Shown here piece by piece: positions 8,293 to 15,466 of a DNA stretch of 46,183 nucleotides; positions within the stretch are counted from its first letter, which is position 1; each line of letters starts with the position of its first letter. The notes under the pieces were generated by a model. The model saw only the letters and a program-made list of their open reading frames with translations. It did not search any database and was not told the DNA's origin. A program made the translations under genes and the position numbers. This DNA comes from Actinomycetota bacterium (GTDB lineage: Bacteria; Actinomycetota; Acidimicrobiia; Acidimicrobiales; Aldehydirespiratoraceae). Location of the stretch: contig JAPOHW010000024.1 in NCBI GenBank assembly GCA_029979265.1, positions 1 to 46,183 of the forward strand, read 5' to 3'.

Positions 8293-8319
8293 ACATGTTG
8301 TATCCAAGTTTCGTCATGT
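8293..8319 (+). promoter_or_regulatory. Candidate LysR operator in the divergent intergenic region
   Basis: The half-sites ACATG (8293-8297) and CATGT (8315-8319) form an inverted repeat with 17 nt between them. The site lies between the divergent regulator and MttB-like operon, where LysR-type regulators normally bind. Assigning it to this regulator is inference. Confidence 0.4.
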
Positions 8320-8342
8320 TCATGTGAGGGGTGTGCCACAGC

Positions 8343-9224
8343 ATGAAGTTCGATCTCGAGTCGTTGCGGGCCCTCGTCTCGGTGGCCGACACCGCGTCGA
8401 TGACCACCACCGCAGGGGTCCTGAACATCAGCCAGTCGGCGGTGAGCTGGAAGCTGAAACGGCTGCAGGAACGAGCCGGCGTGCCGCTGTACCGGCGTGA
8501 GGGAAGGTCGGTGGTGCTCACCGATGCCGGGCGAGAGCTCGCATCAATCGGACGAGAGATGCTCGCTCTGCACGCGCAAGCCGTCGGGCAGTTCGAGTCG
8601 ATCGGTCTCCGGGGTCGGGTGCACATCGGCGCGACCGAACGGCTGGCCGGTCCGCTGATCTCCGACGTCGCGCCCTGGATGCGTCGTAACGCGCCCGACA
8701 TCGAGATGCGGGTTCGGGTCGACCAGCCACTGCGGGTTCTCGACCGGCTCGAGTCCGCCGAGATCGACCTCGCTACGCTGTCGCTTCCGGAGGAATCCCT
8801 CCTCGACTCCGATGTCGTGCTGTGGCGCGACAGGCTGCAGTGGACGCAGGGGCGCGACACCGACTACTCCGACGCCGATCTCTTGCCGATCGTGACCTTC
8901 GGTGAACACTGCTCGTTCGCCGATCTCGGCCTCCGCCATCTGCGGGCCGCGGGCGTACGGCACGAGGTGGTCCTCGAGGTGATCAGTCGCGAGGGCATGC
9001 GCGACGCCCTCGCCTCCGGAGTCGGTGTGGCCCTCTGGAATGTCAGCGAGCTCGACGAACGCCATGTTCGCTGCGGTCTCCCGGCCGACTTGCCCGAACC
9101 TGGCGACGTCGTCGGGGTCGTGCGGGCGCGGCGCCTTGACGGCGACGCCGAACCCGATCCGTTGCAGGCGGCGATTATCGAACGCATCCGCGAAGCGAAC
9201 CTCGGGCGATCGGAGGCCGCCTGA
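8343..9224 (+). CDS. LysR-family transcriptional regulator
   Basis: The 293-residue protein has an N-terminal winged HTH (LESLRALVSVADTASMTTTAGVLNISQSAVSWKLKRLQERAGVPLYRR) and a C-terminal effector-binding domain beginning near GRVHIGATERLAG. It is transcribed divergently from the MttB-like operon and co-transcribed with the hydroxylase and PanB-like genes, so it probably controls both operons in response to a pathway compound. The ATG at 8343 was preferred to the GTG at 8331 because a GAGGGG ribosome-binding-like stretch (8325-8330) precedes it, although the spacing is long. Its stop overlaps the next start (TGATG). Confidence 0.9.
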   Translation: MKFDLESLRALVSVADTASMTTTAGVLNISQSAVSWKLKRLQERAGVPLYRREGRSVVLTDAGRELASIGREMLALHAQAVGQFESIGLRGRVHIGATERLAGPLISDVAPWMRRNAPDIEMRVRVDQPLRVLDRLESAEIDLATLSLPEESLLDSDVVLWRDRLQWTQGRDTDYSDADLLPIVTFGEHCSFADLGLRHLRAAGVRHEVVLEVISREGMRDALASGVGVALWNVSELDERHVRCGLPADLPEPGDVVGVVRARRLDGDAEPDPLQAAIIERIREANLGRSEAA

Positions 9225-10213
9225 TGCCCGCCGACCGGTCGGACCAGGACCAGAAGTGGGAGCCAGCGGTCCCGATCCCGGTTGCCCCGATGTTCGAATG
9301 GCCGCCCAAGCCCCTCGGTGTGCTGCGTTTCTTCGCGTGGAAGCAGTTCTGGCCGGGAGGCGCAATGTGGATTGCCGCGGCTTGGCTGTGCTGGTGGTAC
9401 GCAACGCCTGACCTCGCATCGATGCACGATTTCGAGGTCAGGTGGATCGCGTTCCTCTGGCTTCGCAACACCGCGATCGTCACCGTGCTCGCCGGCAGCC
9501 TGCATTGGTGGCTGTACGTCCGACGCCGCCAGGGAACAACCGCCAAGTTCAACGAGCGGTGGCCGCGCAAGAGCGAGCGCTTCACCTTCGGCGATCAGAC
9601 GTGGGACAACGTGTTCTGGACCATCGTCAGCGGCGTCACAGTCTCCACAGGGTTCGAAGCCGTCGGCTGGTGGATGTTCGCCAACGGCCACACGCCCTAC
9701 CGTGACTTCGCCGGGAACTGGCCCTACCTCATCATCCTCACGGTGTTCACCTTCTACTGGTCGAACGCCCACTTCTACGCCAACCACCGGCTCCTTCACG
9801 TCGGCAAGCTCTACGACTGGGCTCATTCGGTCCACCACCGCAACCCCAACCCGGGCCCGTGGTCGGGCATCTCGATGCACCCCATCGAACACCTGCTCTA
9901 CATGAGCCCTCCGGTGCTCCTCTGGTTCATTCCCGGACATCCCGTGGTCACGCTGACGCTGCTGTTCTTCAGCCTGCTGTCCCCGATTCTCACCCACGCC
10001 GGGTTCGAGCGGGTCTGGCTCGGCGATGTCGACAACGACGGTGCGTCGTTCCTGTCGGGCGACTACTTCCACCAGCTTCATCACCGGTACTTCGAGTGCA
10101 ACTACGGCAACACGCTCGTGCCGCTCGACAAGGTGTTCGGCACGTACCACGACGGCACCCCCGAGGCACACGTCGCCATGCGGGAGCGCCAACGAAGCGC
10201 CGGGCGATCATGA
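9224..10213 (+). CDS. Membrane fatty-acid-hydroxylase / sterol-desaturase family protein
   Basis: The 329-residue integral membrane protein has hydrophobic segments near GGAMWIAAAWLCWW, AFLWLRNTAIVTVLAG, NWPYLIILTVFTFYW and SPPVLLWFIPGHPVVTLTLLFF. It carries the histidine clusters of the di-iron hydroxylase superfamily: HFYANHRLLH, HSVHH, HPIEH and HQLHH. Such enzymes use O2 and reductant to hydroxylate or desaturate an aliphatic carbon. It overlaps the LysR stop by one base and the following gene by 4 nt if that gene starts at its first ATG. In context it may activate the island's substrate by hydroxylation, feeding the alcohol and aldehyde dehydrogenases of the divergent operon. Confidence 0.88.
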   Translation: MPADRSDQDQKWEPAVPIPVAPMFEWPPKPLGVLRFFAWKQFWPGGAMWIAAAWLCWWYATPDLASMHDFEVRWIAFLWLRNTAIVTVLAGSLHWWLYVRRRQGTTAKFNERWPRKSERFTFGDQTWDNVFWTIVSGVTVSTGFEAVGWWMFANGHTPYRDFAGNWPYLIILTVFTFYWSNAHFYANHRLLHVGKLYDWAHSVHHRNPNPGPWSGISMHPIEHLLYMSPPVLLWFIPGHPVVTLTLLFFSLLSPILTHAGFERVWLGDVDNDGASFLSGDYFHQLHHRYFECNYGNTLVPLDKVFGTYHDGTPEAHVAMRERQRSAGRS

Positions 10214-10236
10214 ACGACAGCACAAGCGGAGAGGAC

Positions 10237-11061
10237 ATGGCGCGGATCTACACCTACGGCGGAGAGCTAGCGGAGCGGAACCACACGGTTGGCGGCCTCC
10301 AGGCGGGGAAGGGGCGCCGGAAGTACTCCCAGGCGAGCGCAACGTCGCCCGAGCAGGCCGAGGCGGTCGCCGAGGCCGGCGTCGACCTGTTGTCGATCGT
10401 CACGCAGGACGTCGCCATGGTTCGCTGCGTCTGCCCCACCACGTTCATCACCGCTGCCCTGATGCTCACCGATCACCCCACCGACGACGACCTCCTGCGC
10501 AACGGCTTCGCGGCGATGGAGGCCGGTGCCGACGCCCTCTACACGATCCGAGGTCTGAGCGCCGTCGAACTGCTCGCCGAGAAGGGGATTCCCGTCATGG
10601 GGCACGCCGGACTCGTCCCTCGGTTCTCCACGTGGACAGGAGGATTGCGCGCCGTCGGCAAGACGGCCGATGAGGCGCTCGCGATCCTCGATCACTGCCG
10701 ACAGCTCGAAGACGCCGGCGCGTTCGCCGTCGAGATGGAAGTCGTAGCTTCCGAAGCGCTGGAGGAGATCACCAAGCGCACCTCACTGTTGACCTCATCG
10801 ATCGGTGGCGGCCCTGCCGGCGACATCATCTTCCTCTTCACCGAAGACATAACCGGCGAGAACCCCGATCCGCCCCGACACGTCCGCCGATACGGCGATG
10901 TCGGGCAGACCATCGCCCAGGCCCACCGAGAACGCGTCGACGCGCTACGGGCCTTCCACCACGATGTCACCGAGTCGCAGTTCCCAGGACCGGCCGAATC
11001 CGTCGCGATGTCCGAGGGCGAGGCGACGAGACTGCGGCAACAACTCGAGACGCTGGACTGA
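10237..11061 (+). CDS. PanB-like (ketopantoate hydroxymethyltransferase family) protein
   Basis: The 274-residue protein follows PanB through the second half of its barrel: AEKGIPVMGHAGLVPR, GGLRAVGKTADEA, LEDAGAFAVEMEVV (catalytic-type Glu), a Gly-rich IGGGPAGD loop and PRHVRRYGDV. The metal-binding Asp of ADLPF aligns with Ala (ITAALM) and the Glu of KIEGG aligns with Arg (YTIRG), so it is unlikely to be a normal PanB. The start at 10237 has a good GGAGAGG ribosome-binding site; an in-frame ATG at 10210 overlaps the upstream stop (ATGA) and would add nine residues. PanB joins methylene-tetrahydrofolate to 2-oxoisovalerate. Here a retro-reaction or another C-C lyase role is inferred. Confidence 0.8.
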   Translation: MARIYTYGGELAERNHTVGGLQAGKGRRKYSQASATSPEQAEAVAEAGVDLLSIVTQDVAMVRCVCPTTFITAALMLTDHPTDDDLLRNGFAAMEAGADALYTIRGLSAVELLAEKGIPVMGHAGLVPRFSTWTGGLRAVGKTADEALAILDHCRQLEDAGAFAVEMEVVASEALEEITKRTSLLTSSIGGGPAGDIIFLFTEDITGENPDPPRHVRRYGDVGQTIAQAHRERVDALRAFHHDVTESQFPGPAESVAMSEGEATRLRQQLETLD

Positions 11062-11157
11062 CGGCCAAAACTGCGATCTCGACACATTGTCAGCATTTGC
11101 GATCCGCTGCCGGCGATCACGGTGCCAAGGGCAGGAATATCCAGCCGCTCGGAGCGG
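11062..11157. other. Non-coding gap after the PanB-like gene
   Basis: This short stretch separates the last island gene from the arm-like repeat. The only structure I see is a small perfect hairpin CCGCT-CGG-AGCGG (11144-11156). Confidence 0.4.
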
Positions 11158-11181
11158 ATCTCGGTGCACATCTGGTGCACA
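11158..11181 (+). repeat. Arm-like direct repeat, right copy
   Basis: This is the partner of 559-582 (23 of 24 identical) with the same TGCAC-N5-GTGCA inverted repeat. It lies inside the island's right end, 41 bp before the rnpB-derived core. Confidence 0.65.
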
Positions 11182-11222
11182 CATCCCTGCATGAGCCCAT
11201 CAAAAGCCCCTACTTATAGTGT

Positions 11223-11544
<322 letters not shown>

Positions 11545-11568
<24 letters not shown>

Positions 11569-11952
11569 GTCCACCAGTGTGCCACGCATGCCGCCCAAGC
11601 CCGCCCCGACCACCCCGATGGTGGCTGCGAGAAGCAGGTTGAAAACAGCAGCGACCACACTGATTCCGCCACCCGAAGCGATCCAGGCGATCGCCTGCAC
11701 GATCACAAATCCCGCAGCGGGTGCGGCAGCGCCGTTGACGAACGGAGCCTCGGACGACCGGCGGGCCGCCACCCAACCACCTGCGATGTAGGCCAAAACA
11801 ACGAACACGAATGCCAGATACACCCAGTTGCTCTGGTCCGTGCCGTCGGCGGTATCGCCCAGAGCTCGGATGATCAGCACGGCTGGCGTGGCGATCACGA
11901 GCGTGGCGAGCGAGCCGCGAAGGACGGCGGGGGCGTTGAGGGCGTCGTTCAC
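11545..11952 (-). CDS. Small integral membrane protein, unknown function
   Basis: The 135-residue product has about four hydrophobic segments (LATLVIATPAVLIIRAL, WVYLAFVFVVLAYIAGGWVAA, AAGFVIVQAIAWIA, ISVVAAVFNLLLAATIGVVGAGLGG). I do not recognise a named family. The GTG at 11952 was chosen because hydrophobic-protein coding begins there and AGGG lies at suitable spacing; the longer upstream frame is antisense to the divergent gene. The last 24 nt of the gene lie inside the predicted 5' end of rnpB on the same strand, so the RNA promoter or processing site must lie within this gene. Confidence 0.75.
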
Positions 11953-11960
11953 AAGAGCCC

Positions 11961-11967
11961 TAGAGTA
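11961..11967. promoter_or_regulatory. Shared bidirectional -10 element
   Basis: TAGAGTA reads as a TANNNT hexamer on both strands: TAGAGT lies 7 nt before the ATG at 11974, and TACTCT lies 9 nt before the GTG at 11952. One short element may serve both divergent, nearly leaderless genes. Confidence 0.45.
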
Positions 11968-11973
11968 CCGCCG

Positions 11974-12384
11974 ATGACCGAGTCGACCGGTACCGACGCG
12001 ATGGACGCCCTGCGAGCCGGGATCCGGCACATCAGCGCGTCGGTCACCCGCACCGAGTACCTGGCCGAACAGGCAGATGTCGATGGTGAACCGCAGCTTG
12101 CGACTCTGCTGCGCGCCATGACCGAACGCAATCGAGGGTTGGCTCAAGGTCTCTACGCGCTGCTGGCGGAAGAGACCGAAACGGCCGATGCCCGACCCGG
12201 TGTTGACGATCTGCTCGAACGTCTGCCGTCCCATGCCGCACACCACGCATCACTGGCCGAGGAACTCCGTGCCGGCGGCCGGGGCGACTTGGCATCGTGG
12301 ATGGACAAGCTCGCTGCGGCCCAACACGACCATCTCGCACGGCTGGCCGATGCACGCCACTGGACTGCGGAGGGACAAGAATGA
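11974..12384 (+). CDS. Conserved helical protein, unknown function
   Basis: The 136-residue product is almost wholly alpha-helical by composition, with His-rich repeats (HAAHHASLAEEL, AAQHDHLARLADARHW) that recall ferritin-like or DinB-like four-helix proteins. I cannot assign a family. The ATG at 11974 is preceded by TAGAGT at 7 nt spacing, suggesting a leaderless transcript. The stop overlaps the trpD start by 4 nt (ATGA), so the two genes are co-translated. Confidence 0.7.
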   Translation: MTESTGTDAMDALRAGIRHISASVTRTEYLAEQADVDGEPQLATLLRAMTERNRGLAQGLYALLAEETETADARPGVDDLLERLPSHAAHHASLAEELRAGGRGDLASWMDKLAAAQHDHLARLADARHWTAEGQE

Positions 12385-13412
12385 CCGTCTCGATCGCCGA
12401 GCTCGGAGGGTGGCCGGCGGTGCTCGGTCAACTCGCAGCCGGCAACGACCTCGATGCCAACCGTTGCTACGCCGTGCTCAGCGAGATCCTCGCCGGTGAG
12501 GCGACCGATACCCAGATCGCTGCATTCATCATTGGGCTTCGGCTCAAAGGTGAAACCGTCGACGAACTCATCGGCCTGCAGTCCGCCATGATGGCTGCTG
12601 CTGCACCGCTGGAGGTTCCCGATGGCACGATCGACATCGTCGGGGTCGGTGGTGCGCCCTCACGCCGTGTGCACGCCCTCAACGTGTCGACCATGGCGGC
12701 GTTCGTGGCCGCCGGTGCCGGTGCCTCGGTCTGCAAGCACGGCAATCGGAAGGCCTCGTCGACGTCTGGCAGTTTCGATGTACTCGAAGCGCTGGGTGTC
12801 GATGTCGACATCACTCCCCGAGAACTCGAGACGCAGGTCGCCGAGCATGGCCTCGGGTTCGCCTTCGCCCGAGCGTTTCATCCGGCGATGCGTCATGTCG
12901 GCCCCGTGCGCGCCGAGCTTGGGATCCCGACCGTCTTCAACATCCTCGGTCCACTGTCACACCCCGGCCGATTGCAGCGTCAGGTGATCGGTGCCTCCGA
13001 CTGGACGCTCGCGCATCGCATTGCCGAGACGCTTCGGGCCACCGGCTCGGTTCGGTCGTTGATCGTGCACGGCGACGGCGGCCTCGACGAACTCACCACC
13101 ACCGGTCAGTCCCGGATGGTGTCGCTCGATGACGGGGAGATCACCGAGGTTGAAGTCGATGCAGTCGAATTCGGCTTGGCCCGGGTCGCGCCTGATGAGC
13201 TTGCCGGTGGTGATGCTGAGACGAACGCCGAGATCGCCCATCGGGTGTTCGCCGGCGAACGCATCGCGGCTCGCGACATCGTCGTGCTCAATGCTGGCGC
13301 AGGTCTCGTGGCATCCGGCGTTGTCGACGATCTTGGCTCGGGGGTCGAGGCTGCTGCGGCGGCAATCGACGACGGTTCGGCGGCGGCAAAGCTCGCAACG
13401 CTCGCCGGTTAA
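12381..13412 (+). CDS. trpD: Anthranilate phosphoribosyltransferase
   Basis: The 343-residue protein matches TrpD: VCKHGNRKASSTSGSFDVLEALGV, MRHVGPVRAELGIPTVFNILGPLSHP and DGGLDELT. TrpD transfers phosphoribose from PRPP to anthranilate in tryptophan synthesis. The PRPP-loop, normally GTGGDG..T.NIST, reads GVGGAPSRRVHALNVST here, with the Thr and Asp replaced and extra residues; whether it is fully active is uncertain. The ATG at 12381 overlaps the preceding stop. No other trp gene is nearby. The neighbouring DnaQ-UvrC fusion and pimB' recall the Mycobacterium tuberculosis Rv2192c-Rv2188c order. Confidence 0.88.
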   Translation: MTVSIAELGGWPAVLGQLAAGNDLDANRCYAVLSEILAGEATDTQIAAFIIGLRLKGETVDELIGLQSAMMAAAAPLEVPDGTIDIVGVGGAPSRRVHALNVSTMAAFVAAGAGASVCKHGNRKASSTSGSFDVLEALGVDVDITPRELETQVAEHGLGFAFARAFHPAMRHVGPVRAELGIPTVFNILGPLSHPGRLQRQVIGASDWTLAHRIAETLRATGSVRSLIVHGDGGLDELTTTGQSRMVSLDDGEITEVEVDAVEFGLARVAPDELAGGDAETNAEIAHRVFAGERIAARDIVVLNAGAGLVASGVVDDLGSGVEAAAAAIDDGSAAAKLATLAG

Positions 13413-15106
13413 TCCTTCGGGGGCAGGAAGGTCGGCAGGCGGGGGAGCGGCTCGGCGAGCTCGCCAGTGGTCAACTCGAGCGAGATGCGGTGGGCGTTGT
13501 CGTCGAGCCAGCGAGCGATACAGAGGAGTTCGTCGGCTTCATCACGTTGCGGCGGGCCGTTGAGCGGCGGTGGCGGTTCGGTGTCGACGTTGTCGAGCAG
13601 CGACGGTGGATCGTCGATGCTCCCGCAGCGACGCAACAAGCCGTGGTCGAGTTCGGCCCATGCATCGTCGACCTGGAATCGAACCCGGCCGGCGCGGCGA
13701 AGCAGATCGAAGCGGCGCTGCCGACGAAGGGCCGCCGACAGCGCAGCAGCGCGATCCCGCACGTCGGCTGCCTCTTCGTAGCGCTCGTCAGTGGCGAGTG
13801 CTGCGATGCGTCGATCGAGCGGATCGAGGAGCCGGCGCGGCTCGCAGGTCAGGCCGATGACGAGGTCGACGACGATCTCTCGGTAGTCGTCGTGAGAGGT
13901 CTGCCCCGAGCATGGACATGCAGCGACGCCGATCTGGGCGGCAGTGCAGATCGGCTTCGCAGTGCGGCTCGTCGACTTGGTGGTGCAACGCCGGATGGGG
14001 GATGCGGTCTGGATCGCCTCGATGAGCCGATGAGCGGCCTTCGACGATGCGACTGGGCCGAGGTAGAGGGCCCCGTCGTCTTGCAGCTTGCGAACAACCG
14101 ACAGGCGAGGAAATCGCTCTTCGAGCGTGAGCTTCACGTACGGGTAGGCCGAGCTACGGGTGCCTTGGCGATTGAAGCGGGGAAGGTGTTCGTGGATGAG
14201 GCGCAGTTCGAGCACGGCAGCTTCGAGTCCGTTGCGGCAGACCTGATGGTCGATGTGGTGTGTTTCACGCAGCAACTGGGCGATCTTGCGGCGCTCATCG
14301 GTCGAGAAGTAGCTACGGACCCGTGAGCGAATGTTGGCGGCCTTGCCGACGTAGAGCACCTCACCGGTACGTCCCCGGAACAGGTACACACCGGGGGAGC
14401 GGGGAAGTCGTTCGGTGAGCCTGAGTTTCCCGGCCTGTGCGTTTCCGGCCATCTTCGGCAGGGTAAGGAGGTCGTCGAGGCCGGTGACCCCGATCGCGCC
14501 GGCGCGCTCGAGGAGTAGGTGGAGCAGATCACCGGTGGCGAGGGCATCGTCGAGGGCACGATGACTCGGGCGATGTGAAAGACGAAGGCGATCGGCCAGG
14601 GTGCCGAGTCGACAGTTCGGAACCTCGTCACGCAGGAGTCGGCGGGCCAATGCAAGGGTGTCGACCGAGCGGTGGGTGAACGTCTCGCGGCCTGCGCGCT
14701 GCATCGCAGCGGCCATGAACGAGAGGTCGTATCGGACGTTGTGGCCGACCAGTACCGAGTCGGTCCCGACGAAGTCGATGAACGAGGGGAGAACAGTGTC
14801 GATTGCCGGGGCCCGCATCACCATGGCCTGCGTGATCCCGGTGAGGACCGTGATCTCGGGAGGGATCGCCCGGCCCGGGTTGACAAGCGTCTGGTAGGTG
14901 CCGAGGCACGCTCCGCCGCGTAGCTTCACGGCGCCGATCTCGGTGATCGCTCCATCTGCCGCCGAACCTCCGGTGGTCTCGACGTCGAACACGACGAACG
15001 TGACCTCGTGCAGCGATGCACCCAGGTCGTCGAGGCTGCGCTGCTGTGGTTGGCACGGAGCCGCAACGGGCGTCGGTTGCGGATCGGCAAACAGGCGTTC
15101 GGTCAT
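13409..15106 (-). CDS. DEDDh exonuclease fused to UvrC-like GIY-YIG nuclease
   Basis: The 565-residue protein has an N-terminal DnaQ-type 3'-5' exonuclease (FDVETTGG near residue 39, GHNVRYDLSF, HRALDDALAT), then a GIY-YIG nuclease (PGVYLFRG…EVLYVGKAANIRSRVRSYF near 239-265) and a UVR-type helical pair (ERYEEAADVRDRAAAL near 439). It lacks UvrC's C-terminal RNase H-like nuclease and HhH domains. The arrangement is the actinobacterial Rv2191-type, probably a DNA repair nuclease. The ATG at 15106 was chosen because the promoter and SOS box end just upstream. Its stop overlaps that of the convergent trpD by 4 nt. Confidence 0.9.
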   Translation of the reverse strand: MTERLFADPQPTPVAAPCQPQQRSLDDLGASLHEVTFVVFDVETTGGSAADGAITEIGAVKLRGGACLGTYQTLVNPGRAIPPEITVLTGITQAMVMRAPAIDTVLPSFIDFVGTDSVLVGHNVRYDLSFMAAAMQRAGRETFTHRSVDTLALARRLLRDEVPNCRLGTLADRLRLSHRPSHRALDDALATGDLLHLLLERAGAIGVTGLDDLLTLPKMAGNAQAGKLRLTERLPRSPGVYLFRGRTGEVLYVGKAANIRSRVRSYFSTDERRKIAQLLRETHHIDHQVCRNGLEAAVLELRLIHEHLPRFNRQGTRSSAYPYVKLTLEERFPRLSVVRKLQDDGALYLGPVASSKAAHRLIEAIQTASPIRRCTTKSTSRTAKPICTAAQIGVAACPCSGQTSHDDYREIVVDLVIGLTCEPRRLLDPLDRRIAALATDERYEEAADVRDRAAALSAALRRQRRFDLLRRAGRVRFQVDDAWAELDHGLLRRCGSIDDPPSLLDNVDTEPPPPLNGPPQRDEADELLCIARWLDDNAHRISLELTTGELAEPLPRLPTFLPPKD

Positions 15107-15114
15107 CGAAGTGC

Positions 15115-15144
15115 ACGATGCACGAACACCTGTTCGTGTGTCAA
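15115..15144 (-). promoter_or_regulatory. Promoter with SOS (LexA) box in its spacer
   Basis: On the minus strand TTGACA (15144-15139) and CATCGT (15120-15115) are 18 nt apart. The spacer is exactly the perfect palindrome CACGAACACCTGTTCGTG (15121-15138), which contains CGAAC-N4-GTTCG, the Gram-positive and actinobacterial LexA operator core. LexA bound there would block the DnaQ-UvrC fusion gene until DNA damage occurs. The -10 ends 8 nt before the ATG. Confidence 0.75.
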
Positions 15145-15182
15145 GTCTCGGTCCGTTGCGGTTCGCTGTCACACCCCGTCCG

Positions 15183-15188
15183 TAACGT
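15183..15188 (+). promoter_or_regulatory. -10 element of the CxxC small-protein gene
   Basis: TAACGT lies 7 nt before the ATG at 15196, suggesting a leaderless transcript. No clear -35 is visible. Confidence 0.4.
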
Positions 15189-15195
15189 TCGACAC

Positions 15196-15450
15196 ATGAC
15201 CCGCACCAACGTCCCCCATCTTCGTCTTGTGCCGTCGCCTTCCTCCGAACCCGGCATCATCATCGACTGCGACGCCTGCGTCGCCCAGTTCACCGATGCC
15301 TGCGATGACTGTCTCGTCTCGTATCTCGTGGGGCACGAGGCCGGCACGCCCGTCGTGCTCGACGAAGCCGAACAAACAGCCGTCGGCCTGCTCGTCGACG
15401 GTGGTCTCGTGCCGCCCTCCCGCTTCGCATCCCGCAACGGCGTGGCATAG
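15196..15450 (+). CDS. Small protein with paired CxxC motifs
   Basis: The 84-residue product contains IIDCDACVAQFTDACDDC, two CxxC pairs eight residues apart, followed by a short hydrophobic stretch and a C-terminal half without cysteines. The pattern suggests binding of one zinc ion. I recall similar small proteins in other actinobacteria but cannot name a family. The ATG at 15196 is preceded by TAACGT at 7 nt. It lies between the DnaQ-UvrC fusion and queG; its function is unknown. Confidence 0.7.
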   Translation: MTRTNVPHLRLVPSPSSEPGIIIDCDACVAQFTDACDDCLVSYLVGHEAGTPVVLDEAEQTAVGLLVDGGLVPPSRFASRNGVA

Positions 15451-15466
15451 CTGGCACCATGGCAGG

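Larger units (their letters stand above)
654..11222. mobile_element. Putative integrative island at the rnpB 3' end, catabolic cargo
   Basis: The segment is bounded by 29-bp direct repeats derived from rnpB (625-653 and 11223-11251). Integration at the 3' end keeps rnpB intact. Its cargo is two divergent operons that look catabolic, plus their LysR regulator. No integrase, excisionase, transfer or replication gene is visible, so the element must be a remnant, be mobilised in trans, or share an integrase with a neighbouring element to the left. Base composition is close to that of the flanking genome, so transfer is old or came from a related donor. Confidence 0.6.
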
